Part shown: one piece after another, positions 34,222 through 42,631 of the stretch
Layout: each line of letters begins with the position of its first letter
Numbering within the stretch: the first letter of the stretch is position 1
DNA from: Desulfobulbus alkaliphilus
GTDB taxonomy: Bacteria > Desulfobacterota > Desulfobulbia > Desulfobulbales > Desulfobulbaceae
NCBI RefSeq assembly: GCF_016918545.1
Contig: NZ_JAFFQC010000008.1
Location: 1-64,000 of the forward strand
Direction: 5' to 3'
DNA: 64,000 bases
Notes under the pieces: generated by a model
Told to the model about the DNA's origin: nothing
The model's database searches: none
What the model saw: the letters and a program-made list of their open reading frames with translations, nothing else
Program-made: the position numbers and the translations under genes

Positions 34222-35922
34222 ATGAGAAAACACCACCAGTACCTTGCACCCTGCCTGATTCTGCTTTGCTTCGCTCTCTCCTCCTGTGGGACGAAAAAGC
34301 AACCCGAGCCCCCGCGGCTCAATGCCTCCCCACCGGTGGAAGAGGTCCGCACAGAGCAACCGGCCCAACCTCTGCAGCTGCCGGTACGTTATCAAATGCC
34401 GGGCTTTGTCACCGCATTTGACGGCCAGGATGCGGATCTCGCTGAAATCACAACCGAACATCAGATCAGGGTTGGCGCCACCATCCGCTCCACAGGCGGC
34501 CCTCAGCCACTTTGGGATGTCCTCAAACGGCTGGCTAATCTTAAAGGCATGACCGTCAGCTGGGCCAGTGATGTCAACCAGAACACTCTGGTAGATGTGG
34601 ATATATCCGCTAATGACAATTTTTTTGAAGCGGTGGATAATCTCCTCAGGCAAGCCGATTATTTCCATGAAATGGTGGGTAACACCATAATTGTCCGCTA
34701 CAAAGACACCAAAATTTATCGGCTGGGGATTCCTGCCATGAAAGGCGGCTACACCACCACGGTGGGTGGTAATTTCCTCGCCGCCAGCGATGCCGCCAGC
34801 GGCTCGGAAGGAACCGTCAAGATAACCAGCGACCAGAACCTGTTCGATGTCTGGGACAATGTCAAGCTGAACCTGGACACCATATTGGAAGTATGGAGCA
34901 TCAGAAGAGAAAGAGAAACCATTGCCATTGACCCCGATGCTATTGACGACGAGGTGGCCGATGTCTCCAGGACCTTCCAGGGCACCATCCAGGCAACCGA
35001 CATGATCCAACGTTCGGCCCAGGCGTATTACACCATTGATCAGAGTGTGGGCATGATCTCTGTGACGGCCCCTAGACCTCTTTTAGAAAAAGTCGACCAA
35101 TATATCGAAAACCTGAAAGAAGAACTGTACCGACAGGTTGCCATCGAAGCAAAAATTATCGAGGTCTACCTGCAGGACAACTCCAAAATAGGCCTAGACT
35201 GGAGCAATGTTCTCAAGGATTTCAACATCAGTGGCACAACCTTTTTCGGCACCGCCGGCACCGGCGGTGATGGACAGGTCTATCCATGGATCCCGGCCGT
35301 GGGGGATGACCCCTCCATTACCCGCTTTGTCAGTAAAATCACTCTGAACCCCGCAAACTTCAACGTCCTGCTCAATGCATTGAATGAACAGGGCGATGCC
35401 CATGTATTGGCCAACCCCAAACTCACCGTACTCAACGGTCAGCCGGCCATGATCTCCGTGGGCAAGAATGTGGCATACATAAGAACTGTCACCAGGGAAG
35501 TAGACGATAATAACCGAATCACCTTTACCGCTGAAACCGATAATGTCGTTGATGGAATAGCCTTAGGCGTTATGGCCTCGATCATCGACAACCGCAGAGT
35601 CACCCTCCACCTGACCCCGATCACCACGAATCTGGTTGGTGACACCATCCAATACCGGAGCTTTGGCGACGATGGCCTCGTGGTTGGTCTGCCGGAGATC
35701 CGCGTACGTCAGATGTCGACCATGGTGGATGTTGAAGATGGGGAAATGCTCATCATTGGCGGCCTGATCGACAGTGTGGAATCATCATCAGGCAAATTCG
35801 CTCCCCTTGTCGGCCGAATTCCGGTGGTGAAATATCTTTTTGGCGTCGAAGAAAAACGTATGGAAAGACGAGAATTAGTCATTCTGCTGACCCCGACGAT
35901 CCTTAACGCAAGGGCCAACTGA
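34222..35922 (+). CDS. Secretin lipoprotein (MshL-like)
   Basis: 566 residues. Lipoprotein signal with Cys22 after ALSS. A short linker precedes a secretin N-terminal domain (PLWDVLKRLANLKGMTVSW). A VDQYIENLKEELYRQVAIEAKIIEVYL block leads into the secretin core: HVLANPKLTVLNGQPAMISVG, EDGEMLIIGGLIDS, PLVGRIPVVKYLFG and LVILLTPTIL. It lacks AMIN domains, which are on the preceding gene. It should form the outer-membrane channel of the second pilus system. Confidence 0.92.
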   Translation: MRKHHQYLAPCLILLCFALSSCGTKKQPEPPRLNASPPVEEVRTEQPAQPLQLPVRYQMPGFVTAFDGQDADLAEITTEHQIRVGATIRSTGGPQPLWDVLKRLANLKGMTVSWASDVNQNTLVDVDISANDNFFEAVDNLLRQADYFHEMVGNTIIVRYKDTKIYRLGIPAMKGGYTTTVGGNFLAASDAASGSEGTVKITSDQNLFDVWDNVKLNLDTILEVWSIRRERETIAIDPDAIDDEVADVSRTFQGTIQATDMIQRSAQAYYTIDQSVGMISVTAPRPLLEKVDQYIENLKEELYRQVAIEAKIIEVYLQDNSKIGLDWSNVLKDFNISGTTFFGTAGTGGDGQVYPWIPAVGDDPSITRFVSKITLNPANFNVLLNALNEQGDAHVLANPKLTVLNGQPAMISVGKNVAYIRTVTREVDDNNRITFTAETDNVVDGIALGVMASIIDNRRVTLHLTPITTNLVGDTIQYRSFGDDGLVVGLPEIRVRQMSTMVDVEDGEMLIIGGLIDSVESSSGKFAPLVGRIPVVKYLFGVEEKRMERRELVILLTPTILNARAN

Positions 35923-35951
35923 TGGCCAAGAGCACAAACAGGAGAAATGGT

Positions 35952-36974
35952 ATGAAGTTCAGTCGCCATCTGCTTATAGGTGTAGCCATCCTCTGTCTCA
36001 GTGGATGCGGAGTAACCGTCAACGAATCGCTCAAGGTCCAGTCCGAGGCCAAAAATCCCGTCGGGGCCAACAGAACCGTGGTCGTGCTCCCTTTTGCTGA
36101 TTATTCCTACGCCGATAACCTGGAGACCGCCTATCGGCGTAATCTCTTCGTCAGCGAGAACCTCACCGACCAGTTGACGAGAAACAGCTTCCACATGCCG
36201 GTTGGCGAGGATGTTTTCCTTTATCTCGTTGACCAGAACATCATCAATGTCGTTTCCTACCAAAGGAAAAGAGCCTCAACCCTGGAACGTGAACTGCAAA
36301 ACGACTGGTCGCCGGCGATGAAAGGCCATCTGCAGCGCTACATCAACCAGGTGCACCGGGCAACCCCCAATACCGCTGTTGCTGACAGCCCTGGCACCCA
36401 CGGCCTGACCCAGCAGGAAATCGTCAAGATCGGCCGGCACTTTTCCGCCGACTACATCGTCCGCGGCCGTATCATTCAGTACAAGGATCGGCAGGATCCC
36501 TCCTGGGCACCCTGGAAAAAAGGGGTAATCGGTTTTGTCACCGGCGTCTCCAACCGGGTGGCCTTTGGTCAGGCGAGAAGCGACAAATACGATGAATGGG
36601 GCCACATGCTGGCCGGCGGGACCTATGGGGCCCTGTATGGCGACTGGGACCCCAAGTGGCCTTATTCAGGAAGAGCCGATCAAACCATCTTTGGTGTTTC
36701 CGGGGGAACCATGGGCAACACCATTGTCTGGGGGGCTATTGGAGCGGGACTGGGTAACATGGCCTATAACACCGGCAGTATCCCGCAGGCTGTTGTTCAG
36801 CTGAGAATCTGGGTTCAGGATGCCTACACCGGCGCGGTTGTCTGGACCAACCGGGTGGATGTCAAGGTTTCGCCGGAATCGGTGTTGGCTGACTATCAGT
36901 ATGATGCGCTGTTCGAGAATGCCACGGAAAAAGCCATCGCCACCCTCATCGACGATTTCACCCGCACCTTGTAA
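35952..36974 (+). CDS. CsgG/LpoB-like lipoprotein at the end of the pil operon
   Basis: 340 residues. The ATG at 35952 follows AGGAGAAATGGT; an in-frame ATG overlapping the secretin stop is less likely. Lipobox CLSGC gives Cys19. The N-terminal part resembles periplasmic CsgG/LpoB-type proteins: VVVLPFADYSYADNLE, then ADYIVRGRIIQYKD and a C-terminal LRIWVQDAYTGAVVWTNRVDV. Between them lies a Gly-rich stretch (~200-275; GGTYGALYGDW, GVSGGTMGNTIVWGAIGAGL) that could be amphipathic strands or membrane-active. Last gene before a strong terminator. Possibly a pilotin or a second outer-membrane partner of the secretin. Confidence 0.6.
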   Translation: MKFSRHLLIGVAILCLSGCGVTVNESLKVQSEAKNPVGANRTVVVLPFADYSYADNLETAYRRNLFVSENLTDQLTRNSFHMPVGEDVFLYLVDQNIINVVSYQRKRASTLERELQNDWSPAMKGHLQRYINQVHRATPNTAVADSPGTHGLTQQEIVKIGRHFSADYIVRGRIIQYKDRQDPSWAPWKKGVIGFVTGVSNRVAFGQARSDKYDEWGHMLAGGTYGALYGDWDPKWPYSGRADQTIFGVSGGTMGNTIVWGAIGAGLGNMAYNTGSIPQAVVQLRIWVQDAYTGAVVWTNRVDVKVSPESVLADYQYDALFENATEKAIATLIDDFTRTL

Positions 36975-37005
36975 AAGCAAACGCGCGGCAGTTCCCCGCC
37001 ATCCA

Positions 37006-37042
37006 CCCCGTCCAATCAGAAATTGATTGGACGGGGTTTTTT
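37006..37042 (+). terminator. Rho-independent terminator of the pilMNOP operon
   Basis: CCCCGTCCAATCA pairs perfectly with TGATTGGACGGGG around a 5-base loop, followed by TTTTTT. It lies 31 bases after the last stop. Confidence 0.96.
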
Positions 37043-37200
37043 ATCTCCGATCACGTCAACCCCCAGGGGCCATGGAACATGGGCTTTGTACGGGAAGCCT
37101 TGAGAAACGGTTCCTGTTCCCGGGCCAGGCAGTCATGCGCCGCACCCGGCATGCGGTTCATGCTCCTGATTCCCAGGATATGACATGGGTGCAGCCTTCT

Positions 37201-37455
37201 CCTCGATCCGTGACGGCTGGGGCTTGTTTTGATATCTTGCTGTACTCGGCTTATACTTGTAGCGGAATTCTTGATACTCCCCTTCCCCAGGCACCTATCA
37301 GGGCGTCATCAGGGCGCCATCAAGGGCGCCACCAGGGCGCCACCAGGGCGTCCGCACGCTATCTTCATTGCCCGTAACCGTCCGATAAAGTTTGCTTTAT
37401 TCGAACGGTCACGAACAACAAAGCTGACGCACGGATGAACGCACACGGATCCAGG
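37201..37455 (+). repeat. MITE-like repeat, copy E (long form, expanded, forward)
   Basis: 255 bp. Ends CCTCGATCCGTGACGG and CACACGGATCCAGG. The flanks CTTCT (37196-37200) and TTTCT (37456-37460) match at four of five positions. Inside, at 37297-37352, an 11-12-bp unit (ATCAGGGCGYC) is repeated five times, replacing the usual hairpin region. It lies downstream of uspA. Confidence 0.88.
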
Positions 37456-37469
37456 TTTCTGTGTCAAGC

Positions 37470-37910
37470 CTACAAAACAGGGACCTGAAAACCGGAGCTG
37501 ACCAGAAGAATGGAGGCATCCACTTTTTTTACAATTGTTTCCGCCACCGAACCAACCACAAAAAGTTTCAAGCCTTTGCGACTGGCTGTTCCCAGAACGA
37601 GAAGACTGGCACCCCAATCTTCCGAGGCCTTGACAATGGCATCCCCCACACCCGTCAATCCATAGATCGGGTCCGCGGTCAGCAGTTGCGTCTCCACCTG
37701 CAGGGCGCTGTCAACAGAGCGAACGAAGGCCAGACCGGTCTCCAGCACCCGATAGCCTTCTTCCTGCTTGGCTGTGTCTTCACTACTGGTCACATGCACA
37801 ACGCAAAGCGTGCCGCGATGCAATTTGACAATATTGACGGCTTCTCTGAGCGCTTTTCGGCTGACCAGGTTATCGATATACGCGACCATCACTCTGTTGT
37901 ACATGGACAT
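37470..37910 (-). CDS. Universal stress protein (UspA family)
   Basis: 146 residues, one Usp domain. It begins YNRVMVAYIDN rather than the usual VD motif. The ATP-binding signature is seen as GTASRKGLKLFVVGSVAE followed by ASILLVSSG. Members bind ATP and help cells survive stress; partners are unknown here. The gene is closely flanked by MITE copies E and F in the same orientation. F starts 13 bases before the start codon, directly behind the GGAGG ribosome site, so the natural promoter was displaced or is supplied from within or beyond F. Confidence 0.9.
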   Translation of the reverse strand: MSMYNRVMVAYIDNLVSRKALREAVNIVKLHRGTLCVVHVTSSEDTAKQEEGYRVLETGLAFVRSVDSALQVETQLLTADPIYGLTGVGDAIVKASEDWGASLLVLGTASRKGLKLFVVGSVAETIVKKVDASILLVSSGFQVPVL

Positions 37911-37922
37911 GGTTCACCTCCT

Positions 37923-38038
37923 CCCGAATCCGTGACGGCTGGACTCTTGTTTTGGGCATATCTTGTTGTCATCAGATTATACGTGCAGTGGCATCCATCA
38001 CCAGCCGTCCTTCGGGGCCTTCGCTCAACGGATCCAGG
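37923..38038 (+). repeat. MITE-like repeat, copy F (short form, forward)
   Basis: 116 bp, CCCGAATCCGTGACGG to TCAACGGATCCAGG, with the core TATCTTGTTGTCATCAG and the CCGTCCTTCGGGG hairpin. It fills most of the gap between the uspA start and the stop of the SulP-like gene. No clear target duplication. Confidence 0.85.
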
Positions 38039-38061
38039 ATGGATTGTGCAGAGGAACAGCA

Positions 38062-39381
38062 TCAACTTACATCGCGACTTTGTTTCTTGAGATTTTCAAA
38101 ATACCTTTTAACAACATCTCTGCCCGGTATCTTCTCATTCTGGGTATAAACCATAAAATGGATGATGCCGTGTATGGCCATGGCAATCAACAGACCTTCA
38201 AAAATACCGACCTGATAGACCAGCGCACCGCATACAGTGGCGAGAATCAGGGCATAGCGGCCATACTGGGTGACATGGATCAACCCGACAATCATTTTAT
38301 ACCCGGAAAACATCATCACCGCCGCCAGGGCAAATTTGGGCAGATAGGTCAGATACTGAACATTGATGGTAAAAAAACCGACAACAAGGGCAATGAAAAG
38401 CAAGGAAAATTTGGTGTAGGCTCCAGCAAGTTTATTGGTGGTGCTTTTGGCCAGCCCGTCGAGATTGGTCATGCCGCCAAAGAAACTCGACCCAAGATTT
38501 GCCACCCAGATGGCCAAAAGACTGTTGTTGCTGTTACATTTTCTCCCCAAAGGATCAATTTTTTCAATCGCGGCGTTGCTCATCACCTGCTCGATCACAT
38601 CAATGACGGCAAGCATGGCGCAAAAGAGCACCATATAGATCAGGATCATGATCCCATCAATCTGCGGCAGGGGCAAAGCCAGTCTGAGGGCGACATCTTC
38701 GACATGGAGCATGGGCACAGGAACAAAGAGAGCAAAAACAACGCCGGCTACAATGAGGACAAAATAAGGCAAGGCAGGTTGTTTGTCTTTGAACTTGTTG
38801 AATAGATAAATAAAACCGACAAAGGCCACCAGGGATATCGTGATCATCTGGACCCGGGCCAGGCTCCAGAAAGCACCGGTCGTGTCAAGGTCGGCGGGAA
38901 GTTCGTAGGTAAAGGTGAGGAACTTCATGAAGATTTTCAACCCGACCCCGGCCAGAAGCCCTTCAATCAGGAAGACGGGTACCGCGACAAGAAGATACCT
39001 CTGCCAATTATATTTCCAGATCACAGCCTGCATGACAGCGGTCAGGAAAATGCAGAAGGCCATATTCTGCACCCCAAAAGCACTGACCCCCAGAGCGAGG
39101 ACAGGGGCCAGACCGGCCGCGATTCCCGGAGAACCGATGTAGTTCCCCGGTCTGAACCAGGAAAAAGTCCAGCCGATGAGGCTGGCAAAAACTACCGTTG
39201 CCAGTCCGACCTTGATCGGATAGGCTGACATCATGGCAATCCCCACGGAAAGAGGAATAGCCATTGTTCCCGTGATCATACCTGCCGCTGCATCGCGGCC
39301 CACATACTTGAGCTGAAACGCGGCAGATGCAGGTTTGTCAACAGGCATTTTTCCTGTAGGCTCGTTTTTACTCACCGCCAT
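38062..39381 (-). CDS. SulP-like anion transporter without STAS domain
   Basis: 439 residues from the ATG at 39381 (AGGA upstream). About ten to twelve membrane helices. It begins with a SulP-type start (DAAAGMITGTMAIPLSVGIAM) and NYIGSPGIAAGLAPVLALG in the position of the substrate-binding repeat. The middle motif GGMTNLDGLAKSTTNKLAGA corresponds to the second SulP repeat. The protein stops shortly after the last helix, so the cytoplasmic STAS domain of classical SulP proteins is absent. The substrate (sulfate, bicarbonate or another anion) cannot be told from sequence. Confidence 0.75.
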   Translation of the reverse strand: MAVSKNEPTGKMPVDKPASAAFQLKYVGRDAAAGMITGTMAIPLSVGIAMMSAYPIKVGLATVVFASLIGWTFSWFRPGNYIGSPGIAAGLAPVLALGVSAFGVQNMAFCIFLTAVMQAVIWKYNWQRYLLVAVPVFLIEGLLAGVGLKIFMKFLTFTYELPADLDTTGAFWSLARVQMITISLVAFVGFIYLFNKFKDKQPALPYFVLIVAGVVFALFVPVPMLHVEDVALRLALPLPQIDGIMILIYMVLFCAMLAVIDVIEQVMSNAAIEKIDPLGRKCNSNNSLLAIWVANLGSSFFGGMTNLDGLAKSTTNKLAGAYTKFSLLFIALVVGFFTINVQYLTYLPKFALAAVMMFSGYKMIVGLIHVTQYGRYALILATVCGALVYQVGIFEGLLIAMAIHGIIHFMVYTQNEKIPGRDVVKRYFENLKKQSRDVS

Positions 39382-40057
39382 AGATCCATTTTCCTGTGAT
39401 AGAGGTTTCAAGTGATGGGGAGACCTTTGTGAACCCTGTTCGAGCAAGGAAAGGCGGCACAGGCAAATAGTGGTTGTACTCAATTCCTTGTTCGTACCCT
39501 TCCAGAAACGGCTCTCTTCATCTGAATCTTGGCTTCGCAGCCAGATGCACTCTTCGGAAGACTCATTCCCTCCCGGCGGTACCATTCGCCAACGCGCCTT
39601 GATTCAGAACAAAATATCTCGTTTCTCGATGGACAACTGTTCGTTGCCGGCCGCACTCAGCGGCTGCAATCCAAGTTGCAGAAGTATCCTCCTTTTCCGT
39701 TGCCACTGCACTGTGCTGCCAAATCACAGTGTAAGACAGCAAAAACCGGAATGCGCTGCGAGTCAAGATTTTTCTAACCTGAAAATATCCCGAACCGGTT
39801 GACCCGTTTCATCTCGGGATGCAACCTCCGCCGGATTGCTGGCTCAATAGGTTTGGGCCGATTATTTCCTGTCAGGTGAACGTCACCGGCATCCCGTGGC
39901 CAAAGGAATACACTTTCCCACGACAGCAATGATGCTGACGATAGCATCCGGGGGCCATCAGGTCTCTTCCCTGCCTGTTGCTTCCCGGTCCGCACTCTTT
40001 TTTTTGCTTTCCAGGATTGGTCGAATATGCTTTGCTGAGAAAAATATCTGTCCACAA
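39382..40057. other. Region without recognisable genes upstream of the SulP-like gene
   Basis: About 680 bases between the divergent SulP-like and FHA regulator genes. Short frames on both strands have no recognisable content. It must hold the promoter of the SulP-like gene. I see no convincing -24/-12 pair: one minus-strand candidate near 39720 has the wrong spacing. Confidence 0.4.
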
Positions 40058-40185
40058 CCTTGGATCCGTGACGGCTGAACTTTTATTTTGGGTATATCTT
40101 GCTGTACTCAGATTATCATGGCAGCGGAATCCTTGAGAATACCCTTCACCAGCCGCCCTTCGGGACGTTCGCTCACGGATCCAGG
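40058..40185 (+). repeat. MITE-like repeat, copy G (short form, forward)
   Basis: 128 bp. Ends CCTTGGATCCGTGACGG and TCACGGATCCAGG. Perfect 5-bp target duplication CACAA (40053-40057 and 40186-40190). It ends 34 bases before the FHA regulator start codon, so it separates that gene from any older promoter. Confidence 0.92.
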
Positions 40186-40219
40186 CACAATATTTCCTCT
40201 CCCCCCCCCTGCCACTGTC

Positions 40220-42100
40220 ATGCCGCAATTGATCATATGCCAGGATGCCCAGAATTATCGACTGATAGAATTTGCACACTCCCTGACCATCGGCAGGGAG
40301 CCAGGCTGTGACGTTCTGCTCGATTCACCCCAGGTCTCGCGTCAACACGCCGCCATCCGCCGCAGTGCGGATGGGGAATACATGCTCCAGGACCTGGGCA
40401 GCACCAATGCCGTCTGGATGGAAAAGAAGAAAATTGATGCGGTGCCGCTCAGCCACGGCCAGACCTTCCGCATCGTCAATTTTTCTTTCACTTTTCTTGT
40501 CCATCAGGATCAGCAGGCTCCGCTGCCTGTCCTGGCCACCCCCCACCATTGTACCCAATCCGAGCCTGCTGTGGTCGAATCCGCGACCCTGTTTTTCCCG
40601 CACGAGATACCACCACCCCGTGCTGTTCAGCCTGAGGACACCTCCCCCTCGGAGTTCGAGACCAACCTGTTGCGGCTGTGCACTTTTTTTCACCAACTGC
40701 GACAGGCGGACAATGAACAGGCCCTGTGTGAACAACTGCTCACCGGGAGCCTCGAACTCATTCCTGCCCAGGGAGGATTTCTGGCCCTGCTCGACGAAAA
40801 GCAGCAACTCCTCTATGCCACCACCGCCCATTTTGACCCTGAAAAAGAACACCAGGCAATCCGGCAGGATATCGTCCGCCGGGTGATGATTGAAGGGTGT
40901 AGCGCCATGGGCGACCAGGAAGATCAGCACAAGCGGAGCAGCCGGGCCACCCGCCGTTCGACGTCGGTGATCTGTTCGCCCCTGCTGCAGCATGGAGGCA
41001 CGAACGGGTGCCTGTACCTCGACCACCACCAGCCCGAAATTTTCTCTCAGATCCATCTCAGCATGCTTGAACTCATCAGCCTGCAAGGTGCTGCCCTTCT
41101 CGATACCCTTGTCACCCGAACCAGAATATCCAGTGATCGTCAATCGCTGACCGCGCGCCTGGCAACAAAGGATGAAACCATCATCCGCAGCGAGAAAATG
41201 CTTCGCCTTTATGAAGACATCCGCACCATTGCCCCCATCAATGTTCCCGTCTTTATTTCCGGAGAACCGGGCAGCGGCAAGGAACACGTTGCCGCCGCAC
41301 TCCATTCTTTTTCCAAACGCAAAGGGGCGTACGTACCCCTCAATTGCGCTGCCATTCCTGAAGGTCTTTTCGAGAGCGAACTCTTCGGTTCCCGCAAGGG
41401 AGCCTTTCATGAAGCCATTGACAAACCGGGCAAGCTGGAGCTGGCCCATGGCGGCACCCTTTTTCTGGATGAGGTCGCGGATATGACCCTCACCCTGCAA
41501 CCCAAGCTGCTCAGGTTTCTGGAAAACGGGGAAAGCACCAGGCTGGGTGATAATACCGTTAAAAAACTCGATGTCCGGGTCATAACCGCCACCAACCGAA
41601 ACGTGGCGGCTATGATCGATGCCAGCGAATTCCGCGACGATCTGTATCAACGCCTCTCCTGTTTCACCTTGATCGTCCCGCCTCTTCGTGATCGCCGGGA
41701 AGACATCGAGCCCCTGACACGATATTTCCTGAAAAAATTCTCCCATGAGTACAACTGGCAGGAATCACCGTGCACCGACGGCGCCATGCAGCTCCTCCAT
41801 CAGTACCATTGGCCAGGGAACATCAGACAGCTGCGCAATGTTCTCCTTCGTCTTGCCGTGCACACCCAGGGTAAAGCGATTACAGAAAAAGATATCCGCA
41901 CGCTTTCCGATGAGTTTGCCACCTCGGCTTCGCCACGGCTCGATATGTTTCCCACCCTTGATGATGTCGAAGAAAAACATATCCGTTTCGCCCTTCGTCA
42001 GACCGCGGGCAATATTTCCGACGCCGCCGCCCTGGTCGGCATTGCCCGCTCCACCTTGTATCAGAAGATAAAAAAATATAACATTCTCCTGGATCCGTGA
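40220..42100 (+). CDS. FHA-GAF-AAA+-Fis enhancer-binding regulator
   Basis: 626 residues from the ATG at 40220; no good ribosome site, and a C9 tract lies just upstream. An N-terminal FHA domain (~20-95: LTIGREPGCDVLL, VSRQHAAIRR, LQDLGSTNAVW) reads phosphothreonine signals. A GAF-like domain (~150-300) follows. The AAA+ core has Walker A GEPGSGKEH (~348), Walker B GGTLFLDEV and RDDLYQRLSCF. In place of the sigma-54-contacting GAFTGA loop it has GAFHEA (394-399). The C-terminal Fis-type helix-turn-helix is clear (NISDAAALVGIARSTLYQKI). Its stop codon and last three residues come from MITE copy H. It is adjacent to a sigma-54 promoter facing the curli-like operon, which it probably controls. 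Confidence 0.88.
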   Translation: MPQLIICQDAQNYRLIEFAHSLTIGREPGCDVLLDSPQVSRQHAAIRRSADGEYMLQDLGSTNAVWMEKKKIDAVPLSHGQTFRIVNFSFTFLVHQDQQAPLPVLATPHHCTQSEPAVVESATLFFPHEIPPPRAVQPEDTSPSEFETNLLRLCTFFHQLRQADNEQALCEQLLTGSLELIPAQGGFLALLDEKQQLLYATTAHFDPEKEHQAIRQDIVRRVMIEGCSAMGDQEDQHKRSSRATRRSTSVICSPLLQHGGTNGCLYLDHHQPEIFSQIHLSMLELISLQGAALLDTLVTRTRISSDRQSLTARLATKDETIIRSEKMLRLYEDIRTIAPINVPVFISGEPGSGKEHVAAALHSFSKRKGAYVPLNCAAIPEGLFESELFGSRKGAFHEAIDKPGKLELAHGGTLFLDEVADMTLTLQPKLLRFLENGESTRLGDNTVKKLDVRVITATNRNVAAMIDASEFRDDLYQRLSCFTLIVPPLRDRREDIEPLTRYFLKKFSHEYNWQESPCTDGAMQLLHQYHWPGNIRQLRNVLLRLAVHTQGKAITEKDIRTLSDEFATSASPRLDMFPTLDDVEEKHIRFALRQTAGNISDAAALVGIARSTLYQKIKKYNILLDP

Positions 42101-42290
42101 CAGCTGGGCTGGTGTTTTGAATGTATTATACTGTAATCAAGGTGTACTTGTAGAAAAATAGGCATACCAGGTCTGCATTCGCCGTCCTTCATGACGTCCG
42201 TCCACACGCCATCTTCATTGCCCGTACCCATCCGATAAAGCCTTCTTTCATCGAACGGTCAGCAAGCAAGGATGCTGATCAGATCCAAAG
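42088..42290 (+). repeat. MITE-like repeat, copy H (long form, degraded right end)
   Basis: About 203 bp. The left end CCTGGATCCGTGACAG overlaps the end of the regulator gene and supplies its TGA stop. The long-form module CCGATAAAG...TCATCGAACGG is present. The right end (TCAGATCCAAAG) is degraded. Flanks match poorly. Confidence 0.82.
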
Positions 42291-42557
42291 TTTCCATACC
42301 CTTTGTCCGATAATCAGCCAACCATCGCAGAAAACTGACCGGAATCGAGACAAGGGAAAGAATCAAAAAAAATCATACATATCAAAATATTACCATAATA
42401 ACCGCCCAATCTGTGTTCGATTTTCAAACACAGCCGATCCTGTTCCGCCGCTTCCCAGCAGCCTGCCTTCCCTTCTCTGATGTGACACCAACACGACCTA
42501 GTCACTATCTATTGAAAATATCAGTATTTTTTTACCGCAACAATTGAAAAATCTGGT

Positions 42558-42573
42558 TGGCACTTTGTTTGCT
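42558..42573 (+). promoter_or_regulatory. Sigma-54 (-24/-12) promoter of the curli-like operon
   Basis: TGGCACTTTGTTTGCT: the invariant GG (42559-42560) and GC (42571-42572) are separated by exactly 10 bases, and 10 of the consensus positions TGGCAC and TTGC are all met. Transcription would start near 42584, giving a ~48-base leader to the ATG at 42632. The 250 bases upstream, after MITE H, are AT-rich and could hold activator sites. Confidence 0.88.
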
Positions 42574-42631
42574 ATTTACGGGCAGGCAATCAGTTCAACT
42601 CGTCTTTTTTCATTTCACAGGAGGTAGATGC

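Noticed and set aside
39872-40279. A 135-codon minus-strand frame over MITE G
   Set aside because: Half of it is the translated repeat; similar peptides appear at other MITE copies.
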